The translations under genes and the position numbers were made by a program. DNA of 64,000 nt, taken from assembly GCA_903813345.2 (NCBI GenBank), contig CAIIXF020000009.1, forward strand, positions 28,310,740-28,374,739, written 5' to 3'. How positions within the stretch are numbered: position 1 is the first letter of the stretch; every line of letters starts with the position of its first letter. This document shows, one piece after another, positions 30,880 to 43,256 of this stretch. Below the pieces are notes generated by a model. The model saw only the letters and a program-made list of their open reading frames with translations. It had not been told where the DNA came from and did no database searches. This DNA is from Owenia fusiformis. Lineage: Eukaryota > Annelida > Polychaeta > Sabellida > Oweniidae.

Positions 30880-31975
30880 GTCACATATGACTTGAGTATA
30901 ACATTTTGTCACATTTGACTGATTTAAATTCAAATTTAGGATCTTGTCAATATTTGATTTAAGTATGGATTTCGTCACATTTGACTGATTCAGAGGATCT
31001 TATAATATGATTAAGGCATGGATTTTGTCACATTTGATTGATTTAAAGGATCTTGGGTCATGATTAAAGTCTGGATTATGTCACATATGATTGATTTAAA
31101 GGATCTTGCATCACAAATAAGGTCTGAATTTTGTCACATTTGACTGATTTAAAGGATCTTGTAATATGATTTAACAATGGATTTTGTCATGTTTGATTGA
31201 AATAAAGGATCTTGTGTCATGGTTAAAGTACGGATTTTGTCACATTTGACTGAATTAAAGGATCTCATATTATGATTTAACAATGGATTTTGTTACGTTT
31301 GATTGAATTAAAGGATCTTTTGTCATGGTTAAAGTATGGATTTTGTCACATTTGACTGAATTAAAGGATCTCGTATTATGATTTAACAATGGATTTTGTC
31401 ACATTTGATTGATTTAATGGATCTTGTAATCTGCTGCTTGTAATATGATTTAACTATAAAGGACGATTCTCGGTTTGGAGAACGAAGTTCATCAATCTAA
31501 ATGAGCATTATCCCTGCTTCGGACAAATTTGATTTTTTTACATAATAAAGATTTGAATGTCTTCTTTTGATTAGTCATAATTTAATTTGGGTAATATTTC
31601 TAGATTTTTCGCAAAAAAATATTAGCTCAGTACACTGATGGACTTCTTTCCCCGAATCGAGACTTGTATTTATATTGAATCGGTCTATTTGAGCATTATC
31701 CCTGCTTCAGACCAATTTGTTATCTTTACATCTTGTAGATTTAAATGTCCTCTTTTGAATATTCATAGTTTAATTTGGGTAATATTTCTATATTTTTCAT
31801 GAAAAAAATTATTAGCCCAGGAGACTGTTCTCCAAACCGAGAATCGTCCTTTTGTCACGTTTGATTGATTTAATGGATCTTGTAATCTGCTGCTTGTAAT
31901 ATGATTTAACTATAAATTTTGTCACGTTTGATTGATTTAAAGGATCTTGTTATATAGTGATTTAAGAATGAATTT
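30880..31975. repeat. Degenerate minisatellite of about 55-bp units, interrupted by a MITE
   Basis: Units built on GGATTTTGTCACATTTGAYTG, then ATTTAAAGGATCTTG and a variable ATGATTTAACAAT part, repeat about ten times from 30880 to 31460 and resume at 31850-31975. The break is the element at 31461-31849. Units either side of the break are nearly the same, including an unusual CTGCTGCTTGTAATATG variant. Confidence 0.8.
31461..31849. mobile_element. 389-bp TIR element with internal tandem duplication
   Basis: Perfect 23-bp inverted ends (31461-31483 and 31827-31849; GGACGATTCTCGGTTTGGAG outward). The interior holds two related direct copies of about 190 bp, both containing GAGCATTATCCCTGCTTC and TTTAATTTGGGTAATATTTC. 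The middle (about 31640-31670) has a diverged copy of the terminal repeat. The structure therefore looks like two MITE units fused head to tail. Compared with the next satellite unit, no target duplication is evident. Confidence 0.75.
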
Positions 31976-34900
31976 CGCAGCATTATAAAAGTTCAAGATC
32001 TTGGTAAAATGACTAAAACTTGGGATCTTCATGTAAACATGTAAACAAGAAATTAATGATTAAAGATATGTTATTGAATACTCACTGACCCTTATATTCC
32101 GTGTAAATGTCTACAAACCAATGTATGTACAAGATATTATTTCAAGGGTATTGCCAAACTCGAGGTACTAATTCCTGTATAATACATTTAAAAGGAATGA
32201 GCGAAACCTAATATACATATAATATAATATGTATACGGGATCAATATGAAATTACAATATTAAAAGAGGGAGGGGGACATTTGGGGCAAGGGTTAAGGCC
32301 TCAATGCATCTTTAATGAATAAATTAAAGGTGCAAGAAAGATCAGAGATGAGTCAAGAGTTATTTTCTAAAACTTTATCACAATTTTTACAATATTTTTT
32401 GATGATGAAGATTATTGAAATATGATTTTGAAAATATGAGTCTCCTTTTTAAATAGATTACATGGAAATAAATTTAAATTTCAATATTTTCTATCTTAAA
32501 TGTTCAATATTGGATCAGATTTCAATTTTACACTCTCTATTTTTTACTGAATTACATCGAAATACTATACAATTAATAGACCTATTTTTATCTCCACAAA
32601 TCGGGAATCTAGAAAATTCAATAAAAATTCCAATATATATTCTCACACTGAAAAATCACATGAACTTGATATCAATATGTCTTATTGAGATATCAAAGAC
32701 ATTAACTAAAATCGGAATCATTTTGATCACATACTCATTAATCAAATTGAATCAATATCTTCTAATTGTGAAAAATCTTTGATAACATTCCAGCGCACCT
32801 TGTCAAGAATTTATTTGATTCACAGTATATAACAGTTCTGATAATACACACGTAGATATTCTGTCATGGTGCTATTTATAAAAGTAAACATTTGTTTTAA
32901 TAACACCTTGTACTTCATAATGATAGATAGGAGACTAGGTATATCTTGAAAATGTGTATTTATTATGGGGAAATTAAGCTTGTTGATCATGCAGTTGTCC
33001 TAAGACTCGGTGCTTATCTGTTGCTATAGCGTTGTTTGTAAACAATGCCTGGCGAGACAGTTCAACTTTTATTCCCTTGCAACAACCTAGTTTTTTCATG
33101 GTGAAAAATATATTAAAACATAAAGAAAATAAATTCTTATGGAATAATTACAAATAAAATAAAATAATAAATCCATTTTTATTTGTATATGTTATGTGTC
33201 AGTATGATGTATATTTTATAAAGTATAACCTGACCTGATAGCCAAATTTAAAGGGCTACTACGTCAGCTGATTCATTCAACATTTCTGAGATACAAGGGG
33301 AGGACCTCAAAATTTCGAAGACCCTATACTAAAATAAATAAGATTTGAGCTCGAGTTAAATAAAGAAAACTGTACCTGTTTACTGGAAATTTTGTTCATA
33401 TAGGCTACTGACACATTTTTGGATAGGAAAAAATACAATTTACTGAAAAATATTAAAGGTCGAGTTGATTCATGAATATTCCGGGTATGAGAATACTGAG
33501 TCAAGGGTAAGGCCTCTTAAGATCAAATGCCCCCCCCCCTCTAATAATAATTAATGAAGAATGTCACTTTGGTCCCCCTTCAAGTATACAATTTCATTTG
33601 AGAGAATGTATTGTTTAATGTTATAAGTTTCTAGAATGAGCAAGTACATTTGACGTCATAGACAAAGGATAACATAGACTTGTCCTTGAATCAAATTAAT
33701 TTTTTACGTTTCGTTATCTTTTGATATTGAATTGGCCAGTATGTATATGATCTATTCATTTTGATATCATATTTATTTAAAAATGGGTAAATAAATTTTT
33801 GAATATTGATCTATTCTATAATTTCTCTTGATAAAAATGAAATACATTAAAACCAACATCCATACAACATTGGGACCAGCCAAATGTGTTTGGAGAAGCA
33901 GGAATTCACATTTAAACGTCTTTTCTTACTTACGAGTTTATGGCATATTAAAAATTGGACCAAAAAACGTTCACATCAAAAGGTGTTCAAATTAGATAGG
34001 TGTTCAGATAGATATACAGGTTTCACCATAAATCGCAACAAGGTATTAATATACAAAATGTAACCAACTGCCAGACATCAAATGCCGAACACCAACCATT
34101 GCAACAAAAAAGTTGGAGACTAAAACTTGCGGTGGTGGTATAAAATTGACAGACTTTTATGTTACAGATATTCTATTGTTGATAACAACTTATAAGGCGA
34201 TATAATATATATCAATGCAAGTTAGAATTCAATGAATGGCAAAATGTGTTTCTGAATAACATGTTTTGAAGCATTTCATCATTATAAATCAATCGTTTAT
34301 TTTTCATCTTGTTTCATGGAATATAAGGTTTTGCCGTAATTACCTCTAAATCCCTGGACAAAATAATTGAAGGTGTATAGTGTTCCCAGCAGTTGGTCCA
34401 AAGATAAGGTTAAGCCAGCCTTTTAAATTATGTAATTAATATTGCTTGCTTTTGTAAAATTTCATCAGAGAATATCTGACCTTACATGGATAATAGAATT
34501 ACTTTTCATTGTACAGTTCAATTGAAAATTTTGTTGATACCTGTTGAACTTGGTGATTGAGTTCATGTTGATGTTTCAGATGAGGCCAAGCTCAAGCGCA
34601 TCAAATGTAAATCTTGAAAAAACTTACTCTGTTATAATGAGAGTTACTCTGCACATGAAAACAAATCAATACATTCATTCCTCACAGATTGGATAAATTG
34701 ATATCTTTTATGATTAAAATCTAGCAAAACAAAATAATTTATTCATGAATGATTTGTGTAGATAAGTCATGCAAAGAAACATTGTCATTATCTCCACATA
34801 ATAACAGCTTTTTATCTGGCTATCAAGCAATGTAACATCTTTTTCGTTATAGAATCTTGAATCACAAGGTTTCAGTTGTGTTATAGCCACCTTGGAAGTC

Positions 34901-36248
34901 CAAGATGCCTCGTCATATGAGACTTCTAGAGACAGTGATTCAGTTTAGCAGCGCTTCCTCTGAGAACCCAGAGATCCAAAGACAATTACTCAAATTTCTG
35001 TTTTTTAAGGAAGATAACATATGGCAACTGCAAATTGTCACCACCTGCCAGATATCAAACGCCAAACACGAACCACTGCCTCAAAAAAGTTAGAGACTAT
35101 AACGATATGTTACCACTTAGTGATCAGAATCTCAATTTGACCATTCAGTATAACATCCTGATGACACTGCTTGTATGCAAGTGCAAGTTGATCATTGTAT
35201 TTTAGAATCTATTTGTCAACCTTAATTAACCAATATTGCACATTCCCTTCTTCAGGTTTAAGCAAAGAGTGGGTCTCGAGCACAGAAATGAAAATGTTTG
35301 TCTTGGGTAATTACTCCAAGGAAGGATCAGTACAGAAATCTGATAAATCATATCCTGAGTCTAGTTCTAAATAGTTTTAGATGAAGCTCTTTTTTAAGAA
35401 GTGAAGTCAAATGAACGCAAACACATAATATGCAAAATATCACCACATGCCATTTGTTCCAGATGCCAATAGGGGCACACTGTTACACAATGAACACCAA
35501 CTGCCAAACAACAGTCACAAAACAGTAGGAGACTATAACAATAGGTCATCACTTCTGGTGGTGACATAAAAAAATATTACATCTTATTACTTCTTGTCTT
35601 CCTTCAGTCACTGAGATCATGTGAAACAGAAAGGCGTAAAGAGGATCAAAATACAGTATGGATGGCATTTATCATTTCTGAATCAATCACACAAACAACT
35701 CTGCAGTACATATTGAAAGTTGTGAATCCTCACAATTAATCAACTCGTCAAAAATAGATATATAATAGTCCAATAACAAACAAAATTCATGAGAAAATAT
35801 TGCCTTGAGGGAGAAATAAATCTGCTCCAATATATTGCAATGTAACATGAAAAGGCTGCACAGGACTCAGAAGAACAGTTATTCAAAAACAATTCATTTG
35901 TTTGAATTTAAAAATTGTATGCGTCTTATTCAACAACCTGTTCAAATAATAGAGAAAATATACAAGTATTAAAGCAATTCAATCTTGAGAGTCCCTATTG
36001 AATTTTAAGGTATGATCCTTAAAACACAAAGTTCAAAGACCTTGGACTTGCACTGTAGGATCCACAGTCTCTACTTTGGAATAGAGCTTTGCATTAACAG
36101 AAACTGGGACTAAATGTAAGATTACCTGGGGAAACATCTGACATTCGAGAATAAAACAAATCTAATAAACACATCTCTTTCATTAATTAATTAGATATCC
36201 TACACAAGCACTACAGAAACGGATACTTCAGTTGCATCATTTTACAAT
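31976..36248. other. Intergenic with scattered MITE copies
   Basis: Contains TGTCACCAC-family copies near 34055-34140, 35050-35130 and 35437-35568, a MITE fragment near 33995-34030, and an inverted pair of a CTTGGAAGTCCAAG-type repeat (34866-34908, other copy near 39790-39820). ORFs at 32462-32782 and 34905-35093 are low-complexity or repeat-derived. No gene is seen. Confidence 0.6.
35437..35568. mobile_element. Dispersed MITE, TGTCACCAC family (longer copy)
   Basis: The left end is TATCACCACATGCCATTTG and the right end CACTTCTGGTGGTGACATA; these are inverted over about nine bases. It shares AGTAGGAGACTATAACAAT with the copy at 7707-7818. Confidence 0.55.
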
Positions 36249-36438
36249 ACAGTGAAACCTGTATATCATAACACCTCTCTAATCCAACTTAACACCTCTC
36301 AATTTGAACACTTATGTTTCCATCCCCATTTTGTTACCCCCCATTGACTCACATATTAAGAAAACCATGAAATGTGAACACCTGCTAATCTAAACATTTT
36401 TTTCTCAGTGACATTTGGATTGGACAGTTGGTTTTAAA
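36249..36438. mobile_element. MITE of the CAGTRAAACCTGT family
   Basis: The left end is ACAGTGAAACCTGT and the right end ACAGTTGGTTTTAAA, a decayed inverse. The interior shares AACACCTGCTAATCTAAAC and CAGTGACATTTGGAT with the element at 29394-29559. Confidence 0.55.
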
Positions 36439-39400
36439 TAATAGGCAGTTTAACCTTGCAATGTTTTTCACAACCTAAACGTGAATGGAAGATATTTAAG
36501 CTATGAAATTTGTATGGGCGATTTGTCATACATAAAGGTTGGCGTTTCGATTTTATATGCAAACTTAAACTTCCTAATAACTTTGGGCCTGCTCTAAACC
36601 TAATGTCTACCCTATTGCTAGATGCTATTATTACCATCAGAATGGGATCAATATAAATGTTAATACTATAGAACATTTGATACAAGTACTCCAGAGAATG
36701 AAAACCACAATTTATAAGGAGCGTTGCACTATAAAAGTACAACTTGTTATTTGCATTCTCTAAATAACTGGTATTTTAACCTGCAACAAATGTAATTGTA
36801 CAGAATTATGAGCATGTTGTATAAGATTCATCAGTATTTCACTTATTATGTCTTAATGAGAAGCTTTTTGGAAAAATTTCATATGCAAATACACCAGTTT
36901 ACATCATAAGAGGTTCTATTCTGTCCAAAAGTATCTTGGCATATCTGGGTTTTTAACGTAAATATAATGATGCCACTGAAATCTATGTCAGTTTTCTAGT
37001 TTCAGTTATTCACACCTTACAATGTAAACCTAAACAACTCATTCTTTGAGTCTTAATTAAAGACAGTAATTGTAGAGCGTATTAATAAAACTGCTAATAA
37101 CGAGTATATATTCAAATGGTGACATTCCAAATGTAGTTCCCATCCCATTATGACATACAATTTCACAATAACCACTCATTTTAGCAGTTTTCATTCAAAA
37201 TACATTTCAAAATCACAAATCCATCAAAACAGTCATTGAAACCAATTACCAGATTTGATTTAACTTGTTTGATTGACACATAAAAGCAGCTGCATTTCTT
37301 TTTGCAAAAAATACTCTGTCAACAAGGATTTATATCATACATTACAACACCTTCCGTCAACTTAAAGTTGTACTACACGAGGACATTTTTTTACAACTAA
37401 GTACACATGTGTCATAATACAAGCGTATGCCAAAATGTGTAAAAAACTGAAATGTAAATGATAATATTTGATCAGCAACAGGGCCTCAACTGTCAAAACC
37501 AGGTTGATCTGTCCACTAGCACCATATTCATTGTGTTCGTATTACTTGAAGCATTTAAAAAAGTTTTTAAGAGTTCTTTTCTGACGTCACATCGTAATGA
37601 AAGCTAAACCCTGAAACACCCTAACAATTCAAATTTTAAACATAAAGAAATATCTGAACTTTGTTGGTCTTTGAGTGTTCATTGTGTAAACATTAAAATC
37701 AGCTATTTTCAAATTGTAAACAGAGTTGTGAAATTTTGTTTAAATCATTAGCTTCAACTCAAGTTCACGAGGAAAGCTTGTTTGGACAGGTAAATCCAAT
37801 ACATTTGTGAAAGTACAGAATTCTCCCGGCAAAATCCCAACATGATCGTGTTTATATTATTGTACATGACTTAGGATTAGCGATAAAAGCAGAAACCTGG
37901 GAATAAGATTTAAAATGTGAAGTCTCTTCATATTATGACTTGTTATATGTACTTAGTTGTCTATATACGAAGCAAGCATTCCACTATTACAAGCACATAC
38001 GATACATGATGAATAAACCTGAAAAAGATGGACAAATTACGAACATAATGCAAGAAACATTAATTATTTTATCACTTAACTCCCAGGTATTTTGGATTAA
38101 AGGGTATAGAACTACTATAATCCTGCTTTTAATACATTAAATTAGAGGAAAGTAGCCATAAACCATTTAAGTTTCATCTAAATCCAATAGCCATACCCTT
38201 CAATAGATTATACAATCTTTACAGAAAATTTCAATAGAATTAATAATGATATTTGATTATTTGCAAGTTAAGTTTCTATAATTTGCTGACGTGTCATTTC
38301 CAGGTTAAGTCAGTGTATAACCCCCTTGAAATCTGGAACATTGGGAAGCGACTGAGAAATATGCAGATTTGACTTTTTAAACTGATTTTATTTATCAGGA
38401 TCACATCCTAACTGATAAACAAAGATAGTGGGGAAATTATTTTGCTTTTATAGATATTTATTTTTTCAGGATCATCATGATGAAATAGTCACTCTGTACG
38501 GAAAACCTATATTACTCCATGTATAACTAAATGTGTTTATAGATACCAATTACCTTATCACGAAAGAGAGCTTAATGCATGTCATTTATATTATACAGTA
38601 TTTGAACTGAGCCTTACAAATGATAATTCACCCAGCTCTTGTACTTTTAGTATAAATAATAATGAAAAATATCAATAATACAGATCAATGTTTGCTTCAC
38701 CTAATAGTACAAAATCATGGGTTGATTGCATGTCATTCATAATTAAATGGACATTCAAGAGATTATAGTATTTTATATGAGTTCACAAATTAGGCTTGTC
38801 AAATTACTGCATAACCTCATTAATGTATTCAAACTAAACAAAGCAATTATATAATTTAATTGCATTTATATTCACTGATTCACTGTTAATAACAAAACAA
38901 AAATCTTATAAAATTGAACTATTTATACCCTGCGTGCAGAGTCTAGTTAAACGTGAAGACGAAGCTCTCTTTTAAGAAGTGAAGTCAAACGAATGCAAAG
39001 GGTAAACTATTTAGGAATTAATTTAGAAATTAACACAGTTAGTACTTGTTTTGAGAATGAAGGATGAGAGAGTTTTATGAAATCCATTAAACGAATCATT
39101 CACGGTTAAATAAAGAGACTTGCCATTAATAATTCCTTGTAGGCATATAGCATGGACAAGTCCCTATAACAGCAGCACAAGTCTCTTTAACAAAGTGCAG
39201 AACATAGTACACAAACTATTACTGCAGGAATTACTAAAACATCATATTGACTCAAGCCTATTTATAATAAATATATCATTCAAAGTATAAGATAAAAATA
39301 TTATTCTAAACTTTAAAATTATTTTTTATATCAACAGTAGTAGCATGGCAGCAGTACATTCCAAAGCAAGTATATTGTATGCTCATTATTGAGGATTTCA

Positions 39401-42400
39401 AGATAGCTCCTTTGGCACTGTAGGGTGGCATTGTCTAGGAATTGATCAGACACAGGAAATACCTGTGGAGAACGGAGTAAAAGATCAATGCGTTCAGATC
39501 AATACATATAGAACATAATAGAAGTTTCCCTTGATGACAATCTGGCTTTAGGCATACAAGATCATCCCTTACTTGCATTTACTTAAAAAATTATTTTTGT
39601 TTAGCTTAGCTTGGTCATTTAGAGATTTCCGTTGAACATATTCATGTAGGATGTATTCTATTTCTTCCTTTCGGAAAAACTATGATTGAATTTTAACAGA
39701 TGATTTTAATGTTCAAGTACTTCAAGCCCTTGTCAGACAACATGCTAACTATTTTCACAGCAGAAATACCCCACTTGGCTCAAAAGTCATCTTGGAATTC
39801 CAAGGTTGTTATAACACAAGTAGAATGAAGATGCTCGAAAGTAGCGAAAATGTATTCCCTATTATCTATTTTAGAGCTATTTCAAAAACACATTGCACAT
39901 TCTTTCCCTGGTAAAGTTGAAAAAATAATAGTCAGTTAATCTTATTTCAAAACTGCAGTGTCATGAATTCTGCACCTAAATATAGTACACTATAACAATA
40001 AGTACAATATAACATTTGATATGCAAGAACAAACAGTTATCTGGTAAATGCCCACATTTGAATGATTCCGCAATATTTACTTCCCAAACATTACACGTCA
40101 AAGCCAGTTCAATTCTAACTGTTTCAATTGGTTTTGCAATTTAACCTTTTACACATTTTTATTATTCTACACACAGTTTACACAATTCTTATTAGTATTT
40201 GCTTCAGAAATTATTTGTCAAAGAGAGTTCGTCAAATGCTATTTCTAAAAATAGAGTGCAATACAGGCCTGTAGCCAGGATTTGGCCAGGGGGGGGATTC
40301 GTCCGAACCCTGCGAACCCCCCTGGCTTCGGGCCTGCAATATGTGCAGTAAAATTGCAATACCACTGATTGCTATTATAAGTGTGATATTATAATTGTTA
40401 TTATGATATCACATTGCTGAAATTTCTGAACCTGCACGATGCAATTATTTATAACGCACATAATGCACAATACTATTTTTATAACAAATTCTCAAATGTG
40501 ACATGCAATAATTTACTTTTGTTCTTAAGCTCATTGTTTGGATTAGAATTATTAGATTCTGTCAGTTAGATGTTCAATGAAAAGAATAAAAGTGTCCATT
40601 ATTAAGAATATCATCCTTATCACATTTGTCTTAATAATCAATATTGCAAACTCTCCTCCCAAAGCGCTCATTGATTACATAATCTTTTAATAAAGAGCTA
40701 TTTACTCTGGTGAAATTATATTGGAATAGTGAAATAATGATCCCATTGAGACGGAGCATTCAAAATCTAAATTTGCCAAGAGGTGAAGGTCATTGATTGT
40801 TTGATATTAATTGATTCCTAATACTAAGTTTAAACTATGCATTGTGCATATACAACTGACATAAGTAATGCGCAAAACATTTTAAACATTAGTCCTTATA
40901 ACCCGTTGCTCTTTGCATATGTCTGACTTATGGCTTTCTTAAAAGAGAGCATCATCATAGACCTAAATTTGCACCCGGAATAAGATGTATGCTATCTTGT
41001 CATACCCTGCACGCAGAGTCTAGTTATAAACTACCTTCTGCCTAGTATAATGCAAAGGGTAATCTTGCAATTATCAGTGAAAGAAATGTAATACTCTGAA
41101 TGGTCCATTTTATTAGTCTTGCTTCAAGACCCTGCCCCCCCCCCTTTATCTACTTCAACAACAGGACCTGTAGTTGATGTAGGGGGGGGGGGCTGATACA
41201 AGAGTTCTAGTAAATTCTATATAAGATACAATATCTACTATCTACAACTATTTCTTAAGTTAGAGTACAGTGCGTGGGTGGTTATTATTATTTAAATGCT
41301 AAGAAGGAGTAAAATGTCAAATGGTCTCTGCTTTTTGGATTGTGATAATGGATTCTGAATGGGTTAGTGGGGTATTTGGACCCCAGATTTGGACACGGTT
41401 TCCTTTAAAGTTATTACATTGTTTGGGATGGTGGAGTGTGTTTCCACAGGGGTCCCATTGGCACTTTTGCTTATATATTGATTGACCTGTTTATTTATTT
41501 CTAGCACATAGTGCACTTTTGATAAAAGTTCACGATTCTGTATTTTTATGCCCAGTGCAGACTATAAATATCAATTTTGCATGTTATATATAATATACAT
41601 CACACAAATGAACTTCCCTGTGGCTGTGGGAAATCTTTCAGTATGTCATGACTATAGAGCATAATATCAACTTCTAGATATAACATATAATCAGTATTTC
41701 AGAAGGTCAGTGCATTTATGAGATTCATTTTAACACAAATCATTTATCTTAATCTTTGCCATTCTATATCTGTACCACTTAGTTTTATCTTTTTCAAGAG
41801 AAAGCCCATGATCCCATGTATCAATGGTTTTAAAGGCATTTTGCAAATGATTTAAAACTGGAAAATTCTAAGGACCAGACAAAAGTAGAACACAATTTGT
41901 GTATTATTGTACAGTCAGTTTGATTGTAGTTAATTCCTCTTTGAGTATCTAAATAGAAAATTCTGGTTTGTTTTATCATTGTATTACCACATTTAAACCA
42001 GTTCATAGATCAAGTCAAATTACAAGAACAAATATACAACTTAAAGCACTTTTCAAGGTTCTGAAGAAATTTACCGTAAAATATACGCAAGTTATTTTTT
42101 GATCAGTAGCCATTATTAGATTTCTCAATTAAAATATCCCTTTAATAAAAGACTCTAAATTCCTTATGAAAGGTAAATGGGTTCTCCACTAAGTCTTTCA
42201 GTAAGAAGGTAAACTTTAATACCCCCACCCCCTAAAGATTCGGGATAATTTACATAATCATTCCAAATGCCAAATTTCACAATGCTTTCTAATTTAATCT
42301 GAGTAAATACAGGCTTTTGAACTGGAAGCAATTCAAGCCCAATTTGTATAGCATACAGTAAGAAATAAACTTGTTACATTACTGTGTACTGATCAACAAA

Positions 42401-42964
42401 TCTGCCCTTTAAAAGCTTTCCAAACAATTCTATACTTGATACTTGGGGCATTTTCCTGGACAATCAATTCTTTAATGTTTATGCCAAAAGTTGCAAATTA
42501 TTTCTAGATTAATCTAATTAGTGCAAACTGTCTCGCCACCTTTTCTAAATCTTTCTGAACTGACAACTGCTGTCAACAAGGTAGTCACAACCATATTTCC
42601 ACCAGTTTTATGTATCATATATTTTCATAAAATCAAATCATAAAACTTTGAGCGAGGGTGGTATTTACAAGAGCATAATCACGCGTGGATGCCATTTGTG
42701 CTTGGACTCCTATTTTCTTGACCTTAAGACTCCCTCTTATGAATTCTTATATAAGTCACAAAATACACTACATATTTTTTATACATAAATCTCCATATTA
42801 CACATTTTTGTTTCCATTCCATTCAATTTTAACTTGAGAATATATGTAATATTCCGTAACTACTCCATACGAGCATGTCTAGGCATGTACATCGTACAAA
42901 TATAGCGTTACTGACATGGCAGAAATATTAGAAGAAATAAAACGATAGACAGACAGTATACATC
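36439..42964. other. Long AT-rich intergenic stretch
   Basis: No gene is recognised in 6.5 kb. Contents: a small TIR repeat starting TACCCTGC and ending AAGGGTA at 38936-39004 and 41003-41061; a hairpin repeat at 40263-40340 (CCTGTAGCCAGG... GGCTTCGGGCCTG with G8 and C6 tracts); and a poly-C/poly-G hairpin at 41134-41193. Confidence 0.6.
41134..41193. repeat. Hairpin with C12/G10 arms
   Basis: A poly-C run followed by TTTATCTACTTCAAC pairs imperfectly with GTTGATGTA followed by poly-G. The loop is about 15 bases. It may be a foldback remnant. The homopolymer lengths may not be reliable. Confidence 0.5.
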
Positions 42965-43165
42965 CTGCAAACTCCATAAGGCTTTATTATGTTTAAAAGA
43001 AAGTAGTTCTTTGTAGATGACCAGTTATTAACTAAATTGTCTGTATCAACCAATCACATTACTGCTGGCTATGGATGTTGCAGCAACAGGTGCCCAAAGA
43101 ATCACGGGACAAATTCTCCTACTGTGGAACTTTTGTAAGATCACCTGAAGATGCTTTTAAATTGT

Positions 43166-43256
43166 TTATAAAGTAAGTCGAGTCTCTTGCTTGTCCATTA
43201 TTTCATCTCCTGGAAAAACATCGATATCGCAGTGTGACTTGTAACGTATCCAATAC
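43166..43256 (-). CDS. Candidate terminal coding exon of an unidentified minus-strand gene
   Basis: On the minus strand a good acceptor (TTTTCTGCCTTCAG, exon from 43256) opens a 91-nt exon: one base completing a codon, 29 codons, then TAA at 43166. The peptide contains YWIRYKSHCDIDVFPGDEIM and ends ETRLTL. It looks like a charged cytoplasmic tail after a membrane segment, but I recognise no family. A possible poly(A) signal (AATAAA on the minus strand, near 42984-42989) lies about 180 bp downstream, giving a plausible 3' UTR. I could not find upstream exons before the TRIM gene; they may be short, or lie beyond it. Chance remains possible. Confidence 0.4.

Noticed and set aside
27890-31440. 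Possible CRISPR-like arrays (regular repeats)
   Set aside because: Units are directly tandem with no unique spacers, and the DNA is clearly eukaryotic.
32462-32782. 106-codon ORF rich in Ile/Leu/Asn
   Set aside because: Low-complexity AT-rich translation with no family resemblance or splice signals; likely chance.
36434-36742. 102-codon minus-strand ORF
   Set aside because: Composition looks random, it overlaps the end of a MITE, and no motif is visible.
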